Part shown: positions 24,701 through 35,587 of the stretch, one piece after another
How positions within the stretch are numbered: position 1 is the first letter of the stretch
Layout of the letters: each line of letters opens with the position of its first letter
Assembly (NCBI GenBank): GCA_025267735.1
Contig: CM046301.1
Span: 14,630,190 to 14,694,189, forward strand
Origin: Mactra quadrangularis
Lineage: Eukaryota; Mollusca; Bivalvia; Venerida; Mactridae
Reading direction: 5' to 3'
Length of the DNA stretch: 64,000 bases
Notes under the pieces: generated by a model
Databases searched by the model: none
Seen by the model: only the letters and a program-made list of their open reading frames with translations
What the model was told of the DNA's origin: nothing
Position numbers and translations under genes: made by a program

Positions 24701-27700
24701 GACCAGCTGTTATGTCATGTGAGTGTCGCTATATTCTGGCAACATCCATTTTTCTATCAGAATAAGGACGACATACCTCACGTTGCACCCGTCACCAAAG
24801 ACTTTTTGCAAGCTAACAACATTAATGTTTTCTCTTGGTATTCTGATCATGAAAATTTTGTACCTAGCTGAAATGAGGTGTTTCTTTTTAGCATCAGTTT
24901 AGATATTTGCGAACTCAAAACTTACACGCACTGGTTTCTCGAGTAAATCACTGGAAATGATTTGATAAAACAACACTTAACATAGTCGTGTAAGTTTTAT
25001 CAAATACTTTTCAAGCAATTTGATTGGCTGAGAGAGTATCTCCGACATTTTCCGTTGTCTAATTTGCATGTTATGAAAGTACCCAACTTTTATAAGGAAC
25101 TGATATTTTGAAGAGCTTGACCCCTACAAGGGAACCCTCTTGAGAGAGTTATCATAATCCCAAGGCGATTATTTTCGATAGTCTTTTAGATAGTACATTA
25201 ATTACTTGTTTTTAGATTGATGATAAAGATTTTGTCTTTGTTTAGTGTCTTTAATTGTTATGTTATTGAAAGACTTTTGATAGTATGCTGCCTAATGTTT
25301 GCTAATACATTGATCAGGTAAAATGACCAATTACATGTTATTATCTACTATAGTCACTCACCTCTGACCCTTTCTTACTTCCTGGTAAATTGATAATCAC
25401 TGTTTGACCCCTAATACCACATACAGGTCTGAAATAAATACATTACACATATTTTAGTATTAAGAATGTATGTAACAGGTATAAACAAGGGTTAGTCAGT
25501 CAATTCATTGACAGTTCCTATAAGTAGAGCTGGGTACCGTGATTAAAAAACATACCGTGGTATACCATGGTATTTATAAGATACCATGGTATACCTCAAA
25601 CTTAACCAATGCTTTGTCTAGCTATATATTGGTTAATGAAAATACATGTAACAATAAATTGCTAATAAGTTGGGTTCAAAGTTAAGCATTAAGAAACAGT
25701 GCAGTCAATTTTTATGATTAATTACAATATGCACTGCTAACTCAATCTATAAATATTTCGCATAACGTGAAACTAAAGTGTCGAGTAAAGAATGATGATA
25801 ACACTGTAGGTGGAAAAGGGAACAAATACTGAAAATCTAGTTTCTAAGTACTGAAAGAGACAGTTTTTAAATAAATCACATTGAGTAACTTATTATCAAA
25901 ATACTGAATTCAATATTAATACTGAAAACTTTCACCCAATTACTACAAAAACTAAAAGGATTATCCTTATAAAATAGTGCGATATTCCTGATATACCACG
26001 GTATCACACCACAGGATTTTTTCCGTGGTAACTGGTATACTGAGGTCACCTCCCAGCTCTAGCTATAAGAAATATGAAACTCAACAAACAAAATGTATAC
26101 ACAGTGTATTTCCAATTTTGAAGTATTTTGTCTATGATGTAGGAATTATAGCAAGTCAAAATATTTAATAGTAAAAATGATCAAAAAAAAGAAGCATGTT
26201 AAGGGACACTTGTCGCAGAGTAACATACAATGCTAGTAGAGGTGAAACGATTAATCGCGATTCACAAAGAATCATGATTTTTAACGCTCGATTCGATTCG
26301 GTTCGATTCGATTCGGAAGAGGCAGTTTCGATTCGATTCTTTTTTTAAATACTGTCTTTTTCAGTAGTTTTGTGAGTTGAATGAAACGCCCCTTTTCGGT
26401 TAAAATAAGCATTTTTTATAGTAAACTAAAATAGTGTACCCTTATTGACCGACGATTGTTAATCCAGATAAGAGTTGTAAAAAGTGAGACTGCCCACTGC
26501 AATTATACATGTTAATTATGCGTACATGTCAATTAGACCTTATTTTCGGTCACACGCTGGGAGATTAACTCGCTGACAGAAAATTGATAATGGAGTCGTC
26601 GAGTTAGTTAACACGCTTGATATCATTCATATATACCTAAGACTGCTACCTACAGAGAATATAGTGATAAAGGGGCGCCAAGATATAACCAGTCGATTTA
26701 GTTTTACACGATCGGCAATATTGGGGGATTTTTCTTAAGAAAAACAAATTAAACTTTTCACATCGTCGTTTCCTGAAGCATCATTTGTTAAATCAAGATG
26801 AAAAAACATTGAAAACAATAAGTTTTTTAATCACAAAAGATGTTTCATATGAAATTGCTATCTAGCGTGGGTCGCGAAAATGAATTACATAACGCCGAAA
26901 TGGCTGAAGCGATTTCGTTCCCTATGATACAAAATTAAATCAAGCATGATAAAGTAATTTAGAGATAAACTGTAAACTTAATTGTTTGTTTTGACGTTTT
27001 TTACGTTTATTTTCGGGAAAATCCTCTTTGTTTTTCTTAACTATTAAAATCGGGCAAAACGTGGTTGGTTAGATTTTATTTACTATAAATTGGAAATGAA
27101 TTCTATGAAATGTCCGAAGATAATTGTATATTTTCACTAACACGTTCATTTAAGCCCAAAAATAATTTTATTTTGAAATAAACATTAGTGCAAGAAAGTT
27201 ATAAATATAGATCTAGAGTTGATAAAAATTAATTTAACGTTTATGATGTGATGAGAATTATTTTAAATCATGCCAGAGCTAAATTAAGCTGGTCATAGTG
27301 ATCTACGAATATCGTACATTTGCTGAATGCTTGCAATTTTTTATTGTCTAAGCGTAACCTTAACTAGTCATTAATTATGGCATTGATGCACTGATGATTA
27401 ATTTTATTTTGATAATGACTTGAGTCATATACTGTTTGTACGTACATGTAGGTAAGGAGAAATAAACAATTTGTCCATGGGCATTACTTTTCATTAAAAA
27501 GTTGGAAATAATACAATTTGTCATTTATATATGCTAAAATGCTGTAAAATATTTTTAACTATTCAAGCTCTAATACCTGTAAAATGGGTATTATTAAAGA
27601 ATTAGAATTAGAATTTTTCGTCTTCCGGGAGGGAGGTCCCTCAGATAAAAATGCACTGTTCTTAAATATATATATATATATATTTATGTTCTATTGTCTT

Positions 27701-30700
27701 TGGGTTGTATCTCTTTCTTAATTCTTTTTATAATTTATTTTTTGTTATGTCCTATATAATTCCAGTAGAAAATCGAATTGAATCGAAAAATTGAATCGTT
27801 TGATGAAAAATCGAAATCGAATCGAATCGAAAATTTTTGAATCGTTTCACCTCTAAATGCTAGATGTCACAGCCTTTGAACTGACCAATCAATACAAATC
27901 TTTTTATATACATAAAATACATAATACCATCGAAATTTTATATTCTATTTTTCAGATTTGATTATCCGAGCTATTCTGATGGTGCATTGTTATTCACAGG
28001 CTGTGATTGGATAAGCAGAGCTGTAGCAAGTTGCAATATGAAAATTATAATAGCAAATGTCAGCTGAATGTGTAATTAAAATAAGAGAGTACACTAGTGG
28101 AGAATTTTAGACCAGGTTTCAGTCAGACTAATGAATAGGGTGCTTAGCTAATTGGTATAGAATATGCAACTCTTTTAAAAAAGGTTGTGTTTTTTTTTGT
28201 TGCCTTAAACTCTGTAGCAAACATGATGTAATTGTCATATAACAGTGACCAGTCAACCTACACACTATTCCTGGATTTAGTGGTTAACCAGTTACAATGC
28301 ACATACTTCCATCAATGACTGACAACTACCCTAGATAATTTAGAATCAGTTTTGTTTGTTTGTTTTTGTTGGGTTTAACGCCGAAGCAACACATATAAGG
28401 TCATATAACGGCGGTCTGTCAACCTACTCACTCCTTCCGAAAAGGGTAAATCTCTGGATTTAGCTGTTAACCAACTACTAAGCGCATACTTTCGTCAGTG
28501 ACTGACAACTGCCTTACATAATTAAAAATCATTGGTAGGAGGGAGAATAGCCGTAGAAATAATTTCATGACCAAGCTCCATGAAAGTATGCCCCGCCTGG
28601 GAATCGAACCCAAGACCCTTTGATCAGTAGACTTGCTTGCTACCAACTGAGCTAGTCAGGCGGCTTAGAATCAGTGGTAGAAGAGAGAATGGCCATAGAA
28701 ATCATTGAATTTTCATGACCAAACTTCATGTAAGTAAGTACCACCAAGGAATCAAACCCATGTAGACTTGTGTGTAATCAACTGAGCAAACAGTGATTTA
28801 AAGTTCAGCTTTTTTCGTCAATCTTTCAATGTAAAGTAATAGTTAATGTTTTTACCTTGATAACATAGCCATGGGTGTGACTTCCAGAGATGATTTTAAC
28901 ATTGCCATGGTAACCCCAGGTGCTTCTTTCTCTATAACAGCTTTAGTTGCCTAGAATATATTAATAACAAAAATGACTAAGCCTGTGAGGTAAGAAATGT
29001 ACACACTGCCCTACCTAACAATATTCAGTGACATATGTGAGATAGAAAACCGACCGACTATCCTACCTAACTATTTTCAGAAAATCTGTGAGAAAAAAAA
29101 CTGCCAGACCGACCAACCTAACCATTTTCAGTCTGTTCATTAAGTGCATTTTACTTGTCATGCTTTGTTTTGAGAACTTTGCTATAGGGGAGTTCAACCT
29201 TAGAGTTCTTCATTGTGGACTCAATAGTACTACATTACTATGAGTTTATCATAACTTGTAGCTATTTTTGAACAAAATCTACAACACAGACTGTGTCAGT
29301 CTGCCATCTACAGTCAGGTAAAAACAATATAAGTATTATAGAGTACCCTACCTATAAAATAGACTGTTTCTAATATCCTTACCTCTGGAGTTACATCCCT
29401 TTGTGCAAAGCCTGTCCCGCCAGTAGTAAAAATAACATTTAATTTATCTCTATCACACCATTCTACCAGCTTGGACTGAAATTAATAAATAAGTTACAAT
29501 AAAAAGCTGTATATTGAAGCTATATAATGACATTATTCTAATGCAGAATAGCATGGTATAGTATAATAGTATAATTATTCCCAATATAGGTCCCTAGTCC
29601 ACTTATAACAATGGACAGTAAGCTATGCTATTCTGGGTGCTCATGTAACCATGCAGGGCTCGACAAATATTTATGAAGCAACTTGTCCTGCAGGACGAGA
29701 AGCTTGGAATTTTCACTCCTCCTGTACTTAACTAAAGGAAAATGCAATCAATTGTGAACTTGTTTGAGGCATTAACTTACATGTTTTTTGTTGTATATGA
29801 CAGCCATTTATAAGAACAAAAAGCAATCTAGTCGATGTTTTCAAATTGCAAGTGATGAAATATGCTTAATTAGTTGTTTTTTCAATAAAACTATGAATTT
29901 GTAACTTGAAATTTGATTATTTTGGCTAGCAATTTCATTAGTCCTTCAGGACAAGCGCTACTAGAAAATCAACTCGACCTGAGTCAATTTCTACACTTAA
30001 TTACTAGCGGACAAGTGGATTTGTCAAGCCCTGCCATGTCTGCTCAGTCAGACTGGTTTAAAAAGCCCATTAGCTCATTTGATAACTTGCCAGTCCAAAT
30101 ATTATAATTGAAACTGCAAATTGTCATTTTGTTGTCATATATCAAATAAAGCGGTCAGATAGGGTACAACCTTTAGAAGAAATCATGAATTTTCTCCAGA
30201 ATTCATTTGATTTATTCAAACCCTAGATTATTTTATCATTCAGTAGGACAATGGGGATTAAATACAAATTAACAGGCACTGTTCCTGATGTACATTTAAT
30301 ATTAGAGACCTTAGGACACTTATGGGCAAGATCCAGCAGAACAACATGCTTGGCATAGACTGCATTTGAAGTTTCAAGTGCTCTATATACAGTACAGTAT
30401 TATTTTATAACTCATCACGTCCATACCTTAATATCATCAATGTTGTCAGGAACAACAGCCTGTGCAGCAACTATACCATTATTTCTAAAAACAAGAAAAC
30501 AATATCAATTGATCATTCAAGCATACATTCTAAACAATACTCAGTGATAATAAAAAGATGTTGCCTAAATTTCCTCAGCACTGACCAGGTACAAACAACT
30601 TTTACATATTATTGTTGAAATGACATTTAGATTTCAAACTTAAGCCAATCATTTTTATACACATAGGCCTACATTAAACAGTCTATTTTTGTTGGTACCC

Positions 30701-33700
30701 AATGTATAAACTCATAAATTTGTAAAAACTCATAAAATTAAATTCTTGATGAAATAATGTAAAAAATGTAATGGCATTTCATGCTTATGCATGTTCACTG
30801 ACTTTACAGCTATTACCCCTGGTCATTGGGCTACTGGTATCTATCTATCATTTTCCCTGGGAAGTCTTTTACTCTGCATAATTTTATTAGTGCAATAGAA
30901 TTATACCACCCACAGAGATATCCATTTACACCTGGGTGGAATGAAGCAATCACACGTAAATTTCTTGCTCAAGGAAATTAGCAGTGCCCCTAGTGAGATT
31001 CAAACCCAGGACCTCTTGATCTCTAAGCGTGCATCCAACCACTTGATCACTGCTCTTGTTAAGGAAGTCTAAGTTGATTAATGAATATTTTGGTGTTATA
31101 TATACTTCTGATTGACCATTACATATATTTCAACATCACGTGATCATCAAGTCCAACATGGATTTTTATATCAGTATCCTAGTAAAACAACATCAAAACT
31201 AAATTAAATCAAAGCGCTGAAAGGCACTGGATTTGTTCGGGTTTAAAAGGTAAAATGAGATTTCCGGCTCCAACTACTTTGGACACAAGGACAGTTCAGT
31301 GATAGGTAGAACATCATTGCTACAGTTCAAAACACTTAAAAAATCGACCTATAAATACAGCAGGTAAACTGGTCAGACGAACACACTTTTGATTTAAGTT
31401 CAATCACAACATAATACATGCAATAATAAACTCTTTTAAGTCATCATTTATGCTCATTTATTCTACTGCATCTGTATGAAAAATAAATGAAGTCCACTAT
31501 TCAGACATCATTCAAAGTTATCAACTATATTCTTTAAACTTTTCATATAGAACCATTCCATTACATAAGCTGATGTAACATCTCTACTGAAAACTGGCAC
31601 TAACGACAGGTCGTTACTGAATAGTTGATACCATTCTATTACATAATACGACGTAAAGATCTCTACTGAGACGCTTAACTCACAAGCTATTATACGCTTC
31701 AGTATGACCGATTAACAAGTGTGTTTCAGGAAATATAGCGCCTGTCATAGCAGATGATTATTTTGAATTACTCTATACTTATATACTGAGGGACTACTTC
31801 TGGATTCTACACATTTTCAAAATCGGCGAGGGTCTGAAATACGGTAGATATATTTGTTCAGGAACGACGTCCCGAACAAATAAAAACGATTTCATTCTTC
31901 CTATGAATTGTTAAAACATTTGTGGATAAAACATGGCAAATGTCAAATAAGTTTTATCAATTTAACAGGAGACTAGCTTTCATATAGTCAGGTTCACACT
32001 AGAGTTTACAAAAGTGCACTTCATGTGCACTTAATTAACACATGGTGTACACTTCATGTGCACTTAATAAACACATGGTGTACACATGATGTGCACTTAA
32101 TAAACACATGGTGTACATGTGATGTGCACTTCATTAACACATGGTGTACACTTCATTAACACATGGTGTACACTTGGTGTGCACTTCATTAACACATGGT
32201 TTACACTTCATTAACATATGGTGTACACTTCATGTGCACTTCATTAACACATTGTGTACACTTGTCTTCATGTGCACTTCATCAACACATGGAACACTTT
32301 TTGGTACACTTGGTGCACACTTTGTAATGCACTGAGGATATAATCAGGATAAAGTATTCTGCAAAAAGTAGACAAAGAGAAAGCTTAAAGCTATAGTAAT
32401 TTGTTCTTTAACTATTTGAAGTATTCAAATAACAAAGAGCTGTGAATAGAGAGTAATTGATATAAGAAAAAAATAATTACAATAATGTAGTTGCAAGTTT
32501 CTTCAGATTGGGTCCACTTGTATCTGTGGCTGTTCCAGCATGGCAGGTATCACTCACTGAAATTGTCGTTATTAAAATCAATTAACAGGTTAATATAGAC
32601 TACTGGAAATTTATTCTGCCAATATGACGTCCGAGTGACCTTGAGCTTTGACCTCAGGGCCTCAGATCCAATAGGGCCCATCCTTGACACAAGGGCTGAA
32701 CACATATAAAATTAGGTGAACCTAGGTAAAGTCGCTGTCGATTTATCGTCTGGACAGTGTTTTTCCATATGATGTCCCAGTGACCTTGACCTTTGACGCT
32801 GGGGCCTCAAAACCAGTAGGGCAAATCCTTGACAAAAGGGCTACAGTAAAACTTGGTTATAACATACATTCAGCAACAACATACCATTTTTCCTGGCCCT
32901 TTTTCATCCTTATAATATTCTGTATAACATCAGTTCAGTTATAACATACTCGAATATAGCATACACTCAGTAATAACATACCAATTTTTTGGTCCAAACA
33001 TACTATTACATTCTTTATAACATACTTTTTGTGTGAATAGCCGTCAGTATTCCGCAGCCTCAGTCCAATGAATTTTTAAATTAGCAGCGTGTCACAATGT
33101 ATATTACAAACTATAATCAGCAGAACGTGTGAAAAATAACCCAGTTGAGTCTTCAAACAGACAAAGTCAATTAACACAGTGTCATCAAATGACATAATAC
33201 TTCCGATTTACATATAATTTTTGACACTTGTACTTCCTTTAAAGACCAATAAATAATAAGCTTTATAAACACTTAATCTGTTTTCACTCAATTTGTTATA
33301 ATTAGGCAGTAAGAAGATTGTCTACAGTTTGATATTAAGCAATTACAAATAATTTGAATACATGCACTAAAGAATTTTTTGGTTTTAAATTTGTGAGCAA
33401 AACTCGTCCATAAATTGCTTTGTTCACAAAAATACCGGAAAATAAACAGAATACGGCTTTTTTAGCGTCTCCCATAACAAAATGGCGACCACATGGGAGT
33501 TTTGTAACTGCGTTTTGATCAAATCTGTCATCAAATTAAGGATTTGTTGCTATTTAAAGCTTTATTTGAGATGTTTTAACCACAAAGAGTAGTGATATAC
33601 CCAATGTTAATCTGTTATTAAATAAAGGAATGTCATTTAACATAGTTCAGTTGACAAATAAAAATTCTTCGAAATGACGAATTTTAGTATGTCAAACGAA

Positions 33701-35587
33701 CTGTTCGAAGCAGTGTAATTAAAACTGGTTTAAAGAGTTGCCTGCTGTAAGCGGCCAATCTGGACACTAACCGTCTCTGGTAGCTTAATGCATCTTAAAC
33801 TGTTTACATGTAAGCAGACTTAATTGTTTCTGAATTTTCAGAAGTAACATATAAAAATGGTTTTGGTAATATTTTTGTTCATTTTATTATTTAACATATT
33901 GATATTAAGGTGGGTCGGTACCTTACTCAGAAGGAAAAACGAAAAAAATATTTTGTTCACCGATTATGATAAAAGTTGGCCGGTAGATACCTTCATGCTT
34001 CTTGTTTGTTTTTCTGGTAACCTTAGCGACGTTGTCGTTTTTTTCACGACGTCATGGACGTCACAATGGTTCGCGCTAAAAACAGGCAAGCAAGTACATT
34101 AAACCCACATATTTGAGATATTGAATTTCCGAGGTCACTGATTATTATACCAAAATGTTTCTGAAATGTTGTTGCATACAAATATTTTGTTCCAATTATC
34201 CAAATATCACGTCAGTCGTAAAGATTGTACATTTCATCACTGAATTTAGGATTTTCACGTTTAAAAGGTTTCCCCAATTGCCGAGTTGTAATGTTTATTT
34301 TCATATTAAATCAGAATGGTGGTCAAATTCTTATCGCGATTTTTTAAATCTACGCACTTTTTGTGTCATTTTAATGAAATAAAAAAGGAAAGTGAACGTT
34401 CTCAGTTTTTCACAATATCGCGTTCAAAGTAAAATTACCTTCAAATAACGACGTTAATATATAACGTTGCGCTGACGTTGTGATTAAAGCATTTGTTGCA
34501 GAAATAAGTAGAAGCGGACTTTGATTGACTTATGCTAAATTAATTTTGAACAGATCAGGTGCTGAGTGTCACAAGAAATTAATTAAGAACTGGAAAGAAA
34601 CTACAAAATTAAATTTACAAGAAAATTACATACATAACCCAAAATCACAACGTCAGCGCAACGTAATATTAACGTCGTTGTTTTGAAGGTAATTTTACTT
34701 TGAAAGTGATATTGTGAAAAACTGAGAACGTTCACTTTCCATTTTTATTTCATTAAAATGACACAAAAAGTGTGTAGTTTTCAAAAATCGCGATAAGAAT
34801 TTGACCACCGTTCTGCGTTAATTTGAAAATAAACGTTATAAATCGGCAATTGGTGAAACTTTTTAGACGTGAAAACCCTAAATTCAGTGATGAAATGTAC
34901 AATCTTTACGACTGACGTGATATTTAGATAATCGGAACAAAATATTTGTATGCATCAACATTTCAGAAACATTTTGGTATAATTATCTTTGCCATCGCAC
35001 ATTCAATACTTTAAATATATGGGTTTAATGTACTTGCATGCCTGTTTTTAGCGCGAACCAATGTGACGTCCGTGACGTCGTGAAAAAAACGACAACGTCG
35101 CTAAGGTTACCAAGAAAACAAACAAGAAGCATGAAGGTATCTGCTTGCTAACTTTTATCATAATCGGTGAACATAATATTTTTTTCGTTTTTCCCTCCGA
35201 GTAAGGTACCGACCCACCTTAAATTGATAATTTACATACATGTATGTAACATGAAAACAGAAAATTCAGTACAAAATGGATGTGAAAAAAACGTATTCTA
35301 GTTTGCTATTAAAGAGCATCTTATATAGTTCGTATAACACATTTATACAATCAGAAGGAAAAGGTGTGTCTGGCATCTGTGGGTACGAATAATTCGTGGT
35401 CCGAAATGACAGCCAATTTTCTCAGGGCAAAATTGAGTAGATGACAAGTCATTATGATTGTTTGATTAGCATGTCGTAACAATTTACGATCAATGTTTGC
35501 CGTTTATAATATATTCTTATTCTTATTCATACCTGTTAAAATGCCCACACGGAAATTATCATGTACCGAACTCTGTTCTGACGCCAT
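17701..35587 (-). CDS. Gephyrin G-domain protein with novel Cys/His-containing C-terminus (9 exons, 990 aa)
   Basis: Exons 35533-35587, 32481-32556, 30427-30484, 29383-29475, 28856-28950, 25362-25428, 23253-23360, 20111-21497 and 17701-18734 join in phase. Residues 1-184 form a whole MogA/gephyrin-G domain: [31 protein letters not shown] (80-96) and NLPGSKKG (139-146). In the family this domain adenylylates molybdopterin. Gephyrin would next have a linker and a MoeA-like E domain; none of its motifs (SVKDGYA, GAPIP, SGGVSMG, PGNPVS) is seen. Instead residues 185-646 are charged and low-complexity with basic nuclear-type signals (GRKRRR, KPKRKFR), 628-684 form a Cys/His cluster, and 700-990 are Ser/Thr/Gln-rich. 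The ATG lies in ACAATGG. The exon 7/8 junction (phase 0/0) fuses the parts; alternatively exon 8 starts a separate gene at an in-frame ATG at 21533. The G domain is secure, the fusion likely. Confidence 0.75.
18735..19034 (-). other. Optional SINE-derived 100-codon extension of exon 9
   Basis: The frame of exon 9 stays open for exactly 300 further bases up to a second acceptor (tttaaag, AG at 19035-19036). From there exon 8 also joins in phase (codon G+CC, giving [14 protein letters not shown]). The stretch is a SINE copy in the same orientation as the gene. Use of this acceptor would insert 100 SINE-derived residues into the Cys/His module. Which acceptor is used cannot be told from sequence; the inner one (18734) keeps the module compact and is preferred here. 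Confidence 0.45.
18753..19035 (-). repeat. SINE family B inserted at the last splice acceptor of the G-domain gene
   Basis: Sense strand as the gene. The tRNA-like head is at 19035 (GCCCAGGTAGCTTTGTCAGT), the body has tgactgacaacta on the plus strand, and the tail is AAACCCAACCAAAG. Flanks carry ATTTTTTTAA (19037-19046) and ATTTTTTTTA (18743-18752), a probable target duplication of the polypyrimidine tract. Confidence 0.85.
19921..20076 (-). repeat. SINE family C copy
   Basis: Plus strand reads cccatttacacctgggc, then tttcttgctcaaggaaa, then ggtttgaacccaggac and tcctaccactggatcactgc. The reverse complement is a tRNA-like head with boxes A and B. Ends 35 bp from exon 8. Confidence 0.8.
20111..21497 (-). 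CDS. Exon 8: long charged linker and start of Cys/His module
   Basis: 1387 bp, 462 codons plus one base. The product is Lys/Glu/Asp/Ser-rich, apparently disordered over most of its length, with basic clusters (GRKRRR; KPKRKFR then KAKRHNK), an acidic run (DDNDDDN), then a better-ordered end with [20 protein letters not shown] leading into [20 protein letters not shown]. No family was recognised. Acceptor tttacag at 21498-21500, donor gtaaga. The frame is also open upstream to an ATG at 21533, so it could serve as a first exon of a shorter transcript. Confidence 0.82.
22862..23185. repeat. 43-bp minisatellite, about 7 copies
   Basis: The unit contains agagggttgttcaataaag and atatgtgtttaaacatgctt. 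Central copies are nearly identical and outer copies diverge. In intron 7 of the G-domain gene, about 70 bp from exon 7. Confidence 0.9.
23253..23360 (-). CDS. G-domain exon 7: last conserved exon
   Basis: 36 codons, [19 protein letters not shown] then [17 protein letters not shown]. [18 protein letters not shown] closes the gephyrin G domain; the last 15 residues start the linker. Donor gtaagg, phase 0. Confidence 0.94.
23505..23765. repeat. Interspersed repeat with (GGAC)n and 'gggggtataat' end
   Basis: Inverted short ends (gtgatacccccgcc near 23522, aagcgggggtataat near 23737) and an internal ggac tetranucleotide run. Probably a short transposon-derived repeat. The minus-strand frame 23510-23764 is an artefact of it. 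Confidence 0.6.
23766..25361. other. Intron 6 part with a less AT-rich patch
   Basis: At 24331-24700 open frames on both strands (100 and 77 codons) overlap in a locally more GC-rich stretch. No family recognised, no splice partner found. Could be an old element or a lineage-specific exon. Confidence 0.4.
25362..25428 (-). CDS. G-domain exon 6: LPGSKKG loop
   Basis: Encodes [20 protein letters not shown] then GSE. Acceptor tttcag, donor gtgagt. NLPGS(K/P)KG is a hallmark of the fold. Confidence 0.95.
25525..26061. mobile_element. hAT-like non-autonomous element, copy 1
   Basis: Ends TAGAGCTGGGTACCG and CTCCCAGCTCTA; flanked by CCTATAAG and GCTATAAG (7 of 8 match), the 8-bp duplication expected for hAT. 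Rich in 'taccatggtat' palindromes. In intron 5/6 region of the G-domain gene. Confidence 0.85.
26237..27855. mobile_element. hAT-like element of 1.6 kb
   Basis: Ends TAGAGGTGAAACGATTAATC and ATCGTTTCACCTCTA, flanked by exact 8-bp aatgctag at 26229-26236 and 27856-27863. Subterminal 'ttcgattcgattc' repeats occur in inverted orientation at both ends. No transposase frame is visible, so it is probably non-autonomous. Confidence 0.88.
28245..28800 (-). repeat. SINE family B (outer, older copy)
   Basis: 28245-28350 and 28665-28800 are the two halves of one diverged copy (tgactgacaactaccc; then atggccatagaaatcattga), split by a younger copy. Confidence 0.8.
28351..28664 (-). repeat. SINE family B, full length, nested
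   Basis: 314 bp flanked by exact 11-bp duplications ttagaatcagt (28340-28350 and 28665-28675). The sense head is GCCGCCTGACTAGCTCAGTT with box B GGTTCGATTCCC and a near-complete acceptor stem (GCCGCCT/AGGCGGG). The tail is GTTAAACCCAACAAAAAC followed by CAAA repeats. Confidence 0.92.
28856..28950 (-). CDS. G-domain exon 5
   Basis: Encodes [20 protein letters not shown] and [10 protein letters not shown]; acceptor ttctag, donor gtaaaa. Human gephyrin has [25 protein letters not shown] at this point. Confidence 0.95.
29383..29475 (-). CDS. G-domain exon 4: molybdopterin-binding motif
   Basis: 31 codons ending [15 protein letters not shown], the substrate-binding signature of MogA/MoaB/gephyrin-G domains. 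Acceptor tttcag, donor gtaagg. Confidence 0.96.
30427..30484 (-). CDS. G-domain exon 3
   Basis: Encodes [20 protein letters not shown], equivalent to the gephyrin stretch ISAYKIVPDEIEEIK. Acceptor tttttag, donor gtatgg; phase 2 in, phase 0 out. Confidence 0.9.
30905..31057 (-). repeat. SINE family C copy
   Basis: Same order of blocks as 19921-20076 (atttacacctgggtgg, tttcttgctcaaggaaatt, attcaaacccaggacc, accacttgatcactgctc). Confidence 0.8.
32005..32335. repeat. Minisatellite built on 'acacatggtgtacac'
   Basis: About nine imperfect units with periods near 36 and 24 bp, made of two blocks: acatggtgtacactt and catgtgcacttcattaac. The units hold short palindromes (gtgcac, gtgtacac). In intron 2 of the G-domain gene. 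Confidence 0.85.
32481..32556 (-). CDS. G-domain exon 2
   Basis: [20 protein letters not shown] continuing into LATTLL; acceptor tttcag, donor gtaatt. VSDTC and DTSGPN are conserved in MogA-like proteins. Confidence 0.9.
32846..33020. repeat. pogo/Tigger-like fragment
   Basis: Contains tacagtaaaacttggttata and repeated 'ttataacatac' motifs like the ends of Tigger-type elements. No second terminus defined; tentative. Confidence 0.4.
33905..35222. mobile_element. 1.3-kb palindromic element bounded by TTAA
   Basis: Arms of nearly 600 bp (33905-34490 and 34640-35222) are inverted copies around a loop of about 150 bp. Outer ends are TTAAGGTGGGTCGGTACC and GGTACCGACCCACCTTAA. TTAA borders suggest a piggyBac-type target. 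Open frames inside (33857-34102, 34155-34382) are not gene-like. In intron 1 of the G-domain gene. Confidence 0.9.
35533..35587 (-). CDS. G-domain exon 1 (start)
   Basis: ATG at 35587 encodes [18 protein letters not shown] plus one base; donor gtatga. RVGILT followed by VSD in exon 2 reproduces the gephyrin start RVGVLTVSD. Confidence 0.88.

Noticed and set aside
28588..28664. Possible tRNA gene with a good acceptor stem
   Set aside because: It is the head of a full-length SINE with target-site duplication, not a free tRNA gene.
33857..34382. Two open frames of 75-81 codons
   Set aside because: They lie in one arm of the TTAA palindrome, and the mirrored arm does not keep them. No protein family was recognised.
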